From contig NC_063061.1 in NCBI RefSeq assembly GCF_018812025.1, positions 35,887,866-35,951,865 of the forward strand: a DNA stretch of 64,000 nt, read 5' to 3'. This document shows, one piece after another, positions 59,140 to 64,000 of this stretch (its first letter is position 1; every line of letters starts with the position of its first letter). The notes under the pieces are model-generated. The model saw nothing but the letters and a program-made list of their open reading frames with translations. It was not told where the DNA came from and searched no databases. The DNA is from Megalobrama amblycephala. Lineage: Eukaryota; Chordata; Actinopteri; Cypriniformes; Xenocyprididae. Position numbers and translations under genes: made by a program.

Positions 59140-60146
59140 GTGAGTATTTGCGTGTGTTTGGGCGCAGATCTGAAGGTCTCGCCGGTTTGGGGTGTTTACT
59201 GTGGCGTATCCAGCGCAGACTGTGGTAACAGCGCGCGGCCGGATGGAACGTCTGTGATACATTGTAACACTTCACACTGGCTCTGATCCGCAACTTTGTA
59301 TCTTCTTGTTGATACATTGTATCGGTTTGATCTGGCGGCAGAGGTGCTTTGATCACAGACAGATGACAGATGTGTGATTGAACCTGATGACGGCTCAGAT
59401 TCTTTTGATCAATGTGTGTGTTTTTGTTTTTATTGTGGCTCTTTTAAAAGTCTCCAGTCATAATAGGGAACTAATTCAAAGCAATAAAGACATAAATGTT
59501 GTGTTATTTGGAGAATAACCTGTCAGATGTGTTCGTGTTAAGTGATTAACTGATCTGCTGCTGTTATGGGTCGGTCTATATAAATATCAGCATGATCATG
59601 TGATTCCTGTTGGCCAGTTCTGGACAGTATTACCGGTTTCATATCGTATCGATCTCCGGTGGTTGCGTCAGACGCGGGCAGGGCCACAAACACACGCATA
59701 TGCCTGCATGCAGTTAAAGAAGCCTGATCTTCTCCTGCTGCTTCCACCCTCATCATCATCAGTGACACGCAGCTGGGCTTCATTTACACTAGCGATTGAC
59801 CGACATACAGGCCTGTCTGATAGAGCAATGATTATTTGCTATTAGTGATCAGACTGCTACTATTGAACCTTAATATGCATTCTAAATATTTTATACTTAC
59901 TACTTGCCATTGCATGTATGCTAAGTTGCAGATTTAATTTAATTTTTGTTATGGACTGCCTAACATAAGCTTTATTAAAATAATATCATGAGTTTCTCAC
60001 TTGAGAATATTACTGTTATGTCTAGAATATTTTGTGCAAATAATATAACTACAAGTACATACTTCATATTTATAGTATTTATATTATAAATGTATATACA
60101 TTATTATATTTGTATGTATGTATATACACAATGTGCATGTGTGTAT
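59140..60146. other. Possible first-intron start, otherwise unannotated
   Basis: CpG density stays high to about 59240, then falls. No further exon recognised; open frames at 59538-59845 have no domain. Confidence 0.35.
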
Positions 60147-60909
<763 letters not shown>

Positions 60910-61617
60910 TTAAAGGGTTAGTTCACCAAAAAAATGAAAGTAATGTCATTAATTACTCACCCTCAAGTCATTCTACACCTGTAAGACATTCGTTCATCTT
61001 CTGAACACAAATTAAGATATTTTGATTAAATCCGATGGCTCAGTGAGGCCTGTATAGACAGCAATGACATTTCCTCTCTCAAGATCCATAAAGCTACTAA
61101 AGACATATATAAAACAGTTCATGTGAGTACAGTGGTTCAATATTAATATTATAAAGCGACGAGAATACTTTTTGTGCACCTTTTTAACAATATTTAGTGA
61201 TGACCGATTTCAAAACACTGCTTCATGAAGCTTCGGAGCTTTATGAATCTTTTGAGTCGAATCAGTGATTCGGATCGCGTATCAAACCGCCAAACTGCTG
61301 AAATCATGTGACTTTGGCGCTCCGAACCACTGATTTGATTCGTAAAGCTCCGAAGGGGTTTTTTTGGTGCACAAAAAATATTTTCATCACTTTATAACAT
61401 TAAGATAGAACCACTGTACTCACATGAATTGATTTAAATATGTTTTTAGTACCTTTATGGATCTTGAGAGAGGAAGTATCATTGCTGGCTATGCAGGCCT
61501 CACTGAGCCATCGGATTTCATCAAAAATATCTTAATTTGTGTTCTGAAGATGAACGAAGGTCTTGAGGGTGAGTTATAAATGATATATTTTCATTTTTGG
61601 GTGAACTAACCCTTTAA
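60910..61617. mobile_element. Complete TTAA family 1 element
   Basis: 708 bp from TTAA to TTAA. The left terminus is AAAGGGTTAGTTCACC and the right end is GGGTGAACTAACCCTTTAA. The two halves are inverted copies over nearly the whole length (GGCTCAGTGAGGCCTG against CAGGCCTCACTGAGCC), so the element can form one large hairpin. It is the intact counterpart of 30910-31406. Confidence 0.85.
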
Positions 61618-62229
61618 GTTAAACTATTTGACTGTATCAACGAATCTGAGAAGCTACAGTTTGATTCAGAGCAGTGGATTCAGTGTGATCACATTCTGTC
61701 CTGTGTGTGTTTGCAGCAGTAAGGCAGGTTTCATGAGAGATGTGTGTGTTTGCAGATGATGATATTCTGCATGATGTCTGGAGTCGACTGTCAGATCTGA
61801 TGTTGATCTTGAATGATCCACAAAAACATCTGAGAGATGAATTAAAGTGAGCTGTATATTTATTGTCTTACAGGAAGAAGCATGTTATTTTTGCTGAATG
61901 TTGTAGTTCATGTTTCATGCCTCATGCTCTGAAATGTCAATAATTTCTCTGGATTGTTATTGTTATACTTTCTGAGTCTTTGTCTCTAAATCTTTATTTA
62001 CATTAAAAAATCTTCAGACATTCAGAGACATTTTAAGTTCTTCGATATTTAGGTTTGCTATTGTTTGACTCGGATAACAACAATAAGCCATGGGGGGGGG
62101 GGGGGGGGGTGATGTGTATTACACACTAATATCAGAATAGACAACATTTCACCTTGTTGTATCAAATCTGTTGCTTGACAAAAAGGGCTTTGTTTGTCAC
62201 ATAGAGCAGTGCTGATAGGGCTGTTTTCA
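61618..62229. other. Unannotated DNA with an 18-base G run
   Basis: G-run at 62092-62109. TGTTTGCAG at about 61748-61756 is acceptor-like, but the frame after it closes within 14 codons, so no exon is called. Confidence 0.45.
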
Positions 62230-62410
62230 GCCGCCCCCCATTGATTATCCAATCCCTGCTGCCCTCATCATGAACTAAGATTCTGATTGGTTCAGCCTGA
62301 CACTGTCTGTTGTTTTGATTGGTCGTTTGTGGTGTGTGAGTTGAAATGTGGGTGGAATATGCTCACTTCCTGCTTCTTCAGCCAATCAGAACTGCCGGAT
62401 CTCATCACAT
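62230..62410 (+). promoter_or_regulatory. Cluster of four CCAAT boxes
   Basis: CCAAT boxes occur at 62249-62253 (CCAAT), 62286-62290 and 62318-62322 (ATTGG) and 62382-62386 (CCAAT). Spacings are 37, 32 and 64 bp, close to multiples of about 32. An ACTTCCTGC ETS-like site lies at about 62365-62373. NF-Y-bound promoters often show such spacing. No transcription start is visible. Confidence 0.35.
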
Positions 62411-62769
62411 TCCTTTGGGATTCAGATCACATCATGAGTGTGTGAGAGAGGTAGAGACATTGGGGTGTGTGTGTGTGGGATCAGTATTCATTTGAGCGCT
62501 GTGAGTGTCTGTGTGAGTTGTCTGTAATTGAGTTTTGTGGGCCTGTAGTTAAAAGACTGGTCATTTTATTGTGCTTGTTTTACAGAAAGACCATTTTATT
62601 GATGGGAAGGGTGTTATGCTGTACATCCTGCTATATGGAAAGATTTTGCTAATTAACTTGATTGATAATTGCTAAATGACAAACTAAACTGCTGTGCATT
62701 AATCTTGCTGTATGTTTTATTATGATTCATTTGAAATCCGTATGACTAGTACTGCATGGATTTGTAGTG
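62411..62769. other. Unannotated DNA
   Basis: Short (GT)n at about 62465-62476; a 61-residue open frame at 62467 has no domain. Confidence 0.4.
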
Positions 62770-64000
62770 TTAAAGGGTTAGTTCACCCAAAGATGAAAAT
62801 TATCCCATGATTTACTCATCCTCAAGCCATCCTAGCTGTATATGACTATCTTCTTTCAGATGAACACAATCAGAGTTATATTTAAAAATATTCTGGCTCT
62901 GGCTCTGGCTCTTTATAATGGAAGTGAATGGGGGGGGCCGTGTTTTGAAGCCCAAAAAAGCGCATCCATCCATCATAAAAGTAATCCATACGGCTCCAGG
63001 GTGTTAATAAAGGCCTTCTGAAGCGAAGTGCTGGGATTTTGTAAGAAAAATATCCATATTTAAAACTTTACAAACCATAATAACTTGCTTCTGGCAGACG
63101 ATCGTACGCATTGTTTTACGTCAAAAGAGTAACTTCTGACGCAATGTGTAGCATAAGCTTAGATGCCTCTCGCGGTTCAAACAAATAGCGCTAGCTATTT
63201 TTCTATTTTAACCCATTCACTTAAGAAAGCCTTTATTAAAGGATTAGTCCACTTTCAAATAAACTTTTCCTGATAATTTACTCACCTCCATGTCATCCAA
63301 GATGTTCATGTCTTTCTTTCGTCAGTTGAAAAGAAATTAAGGTTTTTGATGAAAACATTCCCGGATTATTCTCCTTATAGTGGACTTCAATGGACACCAA
63401 ACGGTTGAAGGTCAAAATGTCAGTTTCAGTGCAGCTTCAAAGAGCTTTAAATGATACCAGACGAGGAATAAGGGTCTTATTTAGCGAAACGATCGGACAT
63501 TTTCGAAAAAAAATACAACTGTATATGCTTTATATAAACAGATGATCGCCTTGCACGTTCTTCTGCTTTCCGTATTCTCCAAAAAGCTTACGCTGTATGT
63601 CTTACGCCTTCCCTATTCTACTTGTGGAAAAAAACTAAACTGGCGCCGCATTCGTTCCGTAAGTAGAATAGGGAAGGCGTAAGACATACAGCGTAAGCTT
63701 TTTGAAGAATATGGAAAGCAGAAGTACATGCAAGGCGATCATCAGTTTATATTTTATTTGAAAGTGGACTAATCCTTTAACCCCCTGGAGCCATATGGAT
63801 TACTTTTATGATGGATGGATGTGCTTATTTGGGCTTCAAAATCTCGCCCCCCCATTCACTACCGTTATAAAGCCTGGAAGAGCCAGAATGTTTTTTTTTT
63901 ATATAATTCCAATTGTGTTCGTCTGACAAAAAAAAAAAAAAAAAAAAAAAAGATAGTCATTTATACCTAGAATGGCTTGAGGGTGAGTAAATCATGGGAT
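62770..64000. mobile_element. TTAA family 1 element, runs past the window end, interrupted
   Basis: The left terminus is TTAAAGGGTTAGTTCACCC. The arms match those of 32211-33351, for example CCATCCATCATAAAAGTAAT on the left and ATTACTTTTATGATGGATGG on the right. It is split by the family 6 element at 63236-63780. The window ends within the right arm (GGGTGAGTAAATCATGGGAT), so the right TTAA is not seen. It has an A-run at about 63929-63951. Confidence 0.8.
63236..63780. mobile_element. TTAA-flanked element, family 6, nested
   Basis: 545 bp including both TTAA copies. Termini are AAAGGATTAGTCCACTTTCA and its complement. Near its centre are two arms of about 85 bp (CTGTATGTCTTACGCCTTCC and GGAAGGCGTAAGACATACAG) that form a long hairpin. 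Joining the host sequence on either side restores GCCTTTATTAACCCCC with one TTAA, showing duplication of the target. Confidence 0.9.

Noticed and set aside
59029..59356. Minus-strand open frames over the CpG-rich region
   Set aside because: They are shadows in CpG-rich DNA; the splice donor supports the plus strand.
61748..61800. Acceptor-like TTTGCAG followed by ATGATG as a coding exon
   Set aside because: The frame closes after 14 codons and there is no donor at a sensible distance.

Overview
This window is vertebrate DNA, almost certainly from a cyprinid-type teleost. The evidence is AT-rich sequence, long (TA)n, (CA)n and (TC)n microsatellites, many fish-type miniature inverted-repeat elements (several flanked by TTAA), a broken Tc1-family transposase, fragments of a non-LTR reverse transcriptase, and two solo LTRs of Ty3/Gypsy type. 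No bacterial features, rRNA, tRNA or CRISPR arrays are visible. I find no intact protein-coding gene. The long open frames are by-products of tandem repeats whose unit lengths (51 bp, 21 bp) are multiples of three.

Layout. 0-6 kb: AT-rich DNA, two inverted-repeat elements (1259-2050, 2182-2477) and a microsatellite cluster (3.7-4.9 kb). 6.2-8.6 kb: a 51-bp minisatellite inside a TTAA-type element. 10.8-13.1 kb: a 21-bp minisatellite split by a solo LTR with a clean 5-bp target duplication. 13-21.7 kb: a GC-richer patch, AT-rich repeats and several elements, one nested in another. 21.8-24.6 kb: a second 51-bp minisatellite in the opposite orientation. 25.9-36.6 kb: dense TTAA-flanked elements, an AT-rich palindrome cluster holding a second solo LTR, and a CpG-rich patch near 34.1-34.4 kb. 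37.6-41.7 kb: a Tc1 element with a dead transposase, then LINE reverse-transcriptase fragments and (CA)n. 42-47.5 kb: nested elements, a palindrome in (TA)n and a non-autonomous Tc1-like element. 47.5-50.8 kb: a 46-bp minisatellite inside a complete TTAA element. 51.2-52.7 kb: a degenerate long-unit repeat. 54.2-56.3 kb: a 53-bp minisatellite. 57.6-59.2 kb: two strong CTCF-like motifs, then a CpG-rich promoter-like region with a good splice donor. 60-64 kb: microsatellites, a complete TTAA element, a cluster of four CCAAT boxes and a TTAA element nested in another.

Interpretation. Most of the window looks like intergenic or intronic DNA. The best candidate for host gene structure is a CpG-rich first exon, plus strand, ending at the splice donor at 59139/59140. 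If that is right, everything after it is first intron, and the CTCF-like pair and the CCAAT cluster would be its regulatory surroundings. The most distinctive pattern is that four large minisatellites lie inside or against inverted-repeat transposons. For one of them, an unexpanded relative (9319-9510) carries the core of the unit once. This suggests the elements seed tandem arrays, perhaps by slippage at their internal hairpins. All functional statements are inferences from sequence alone.
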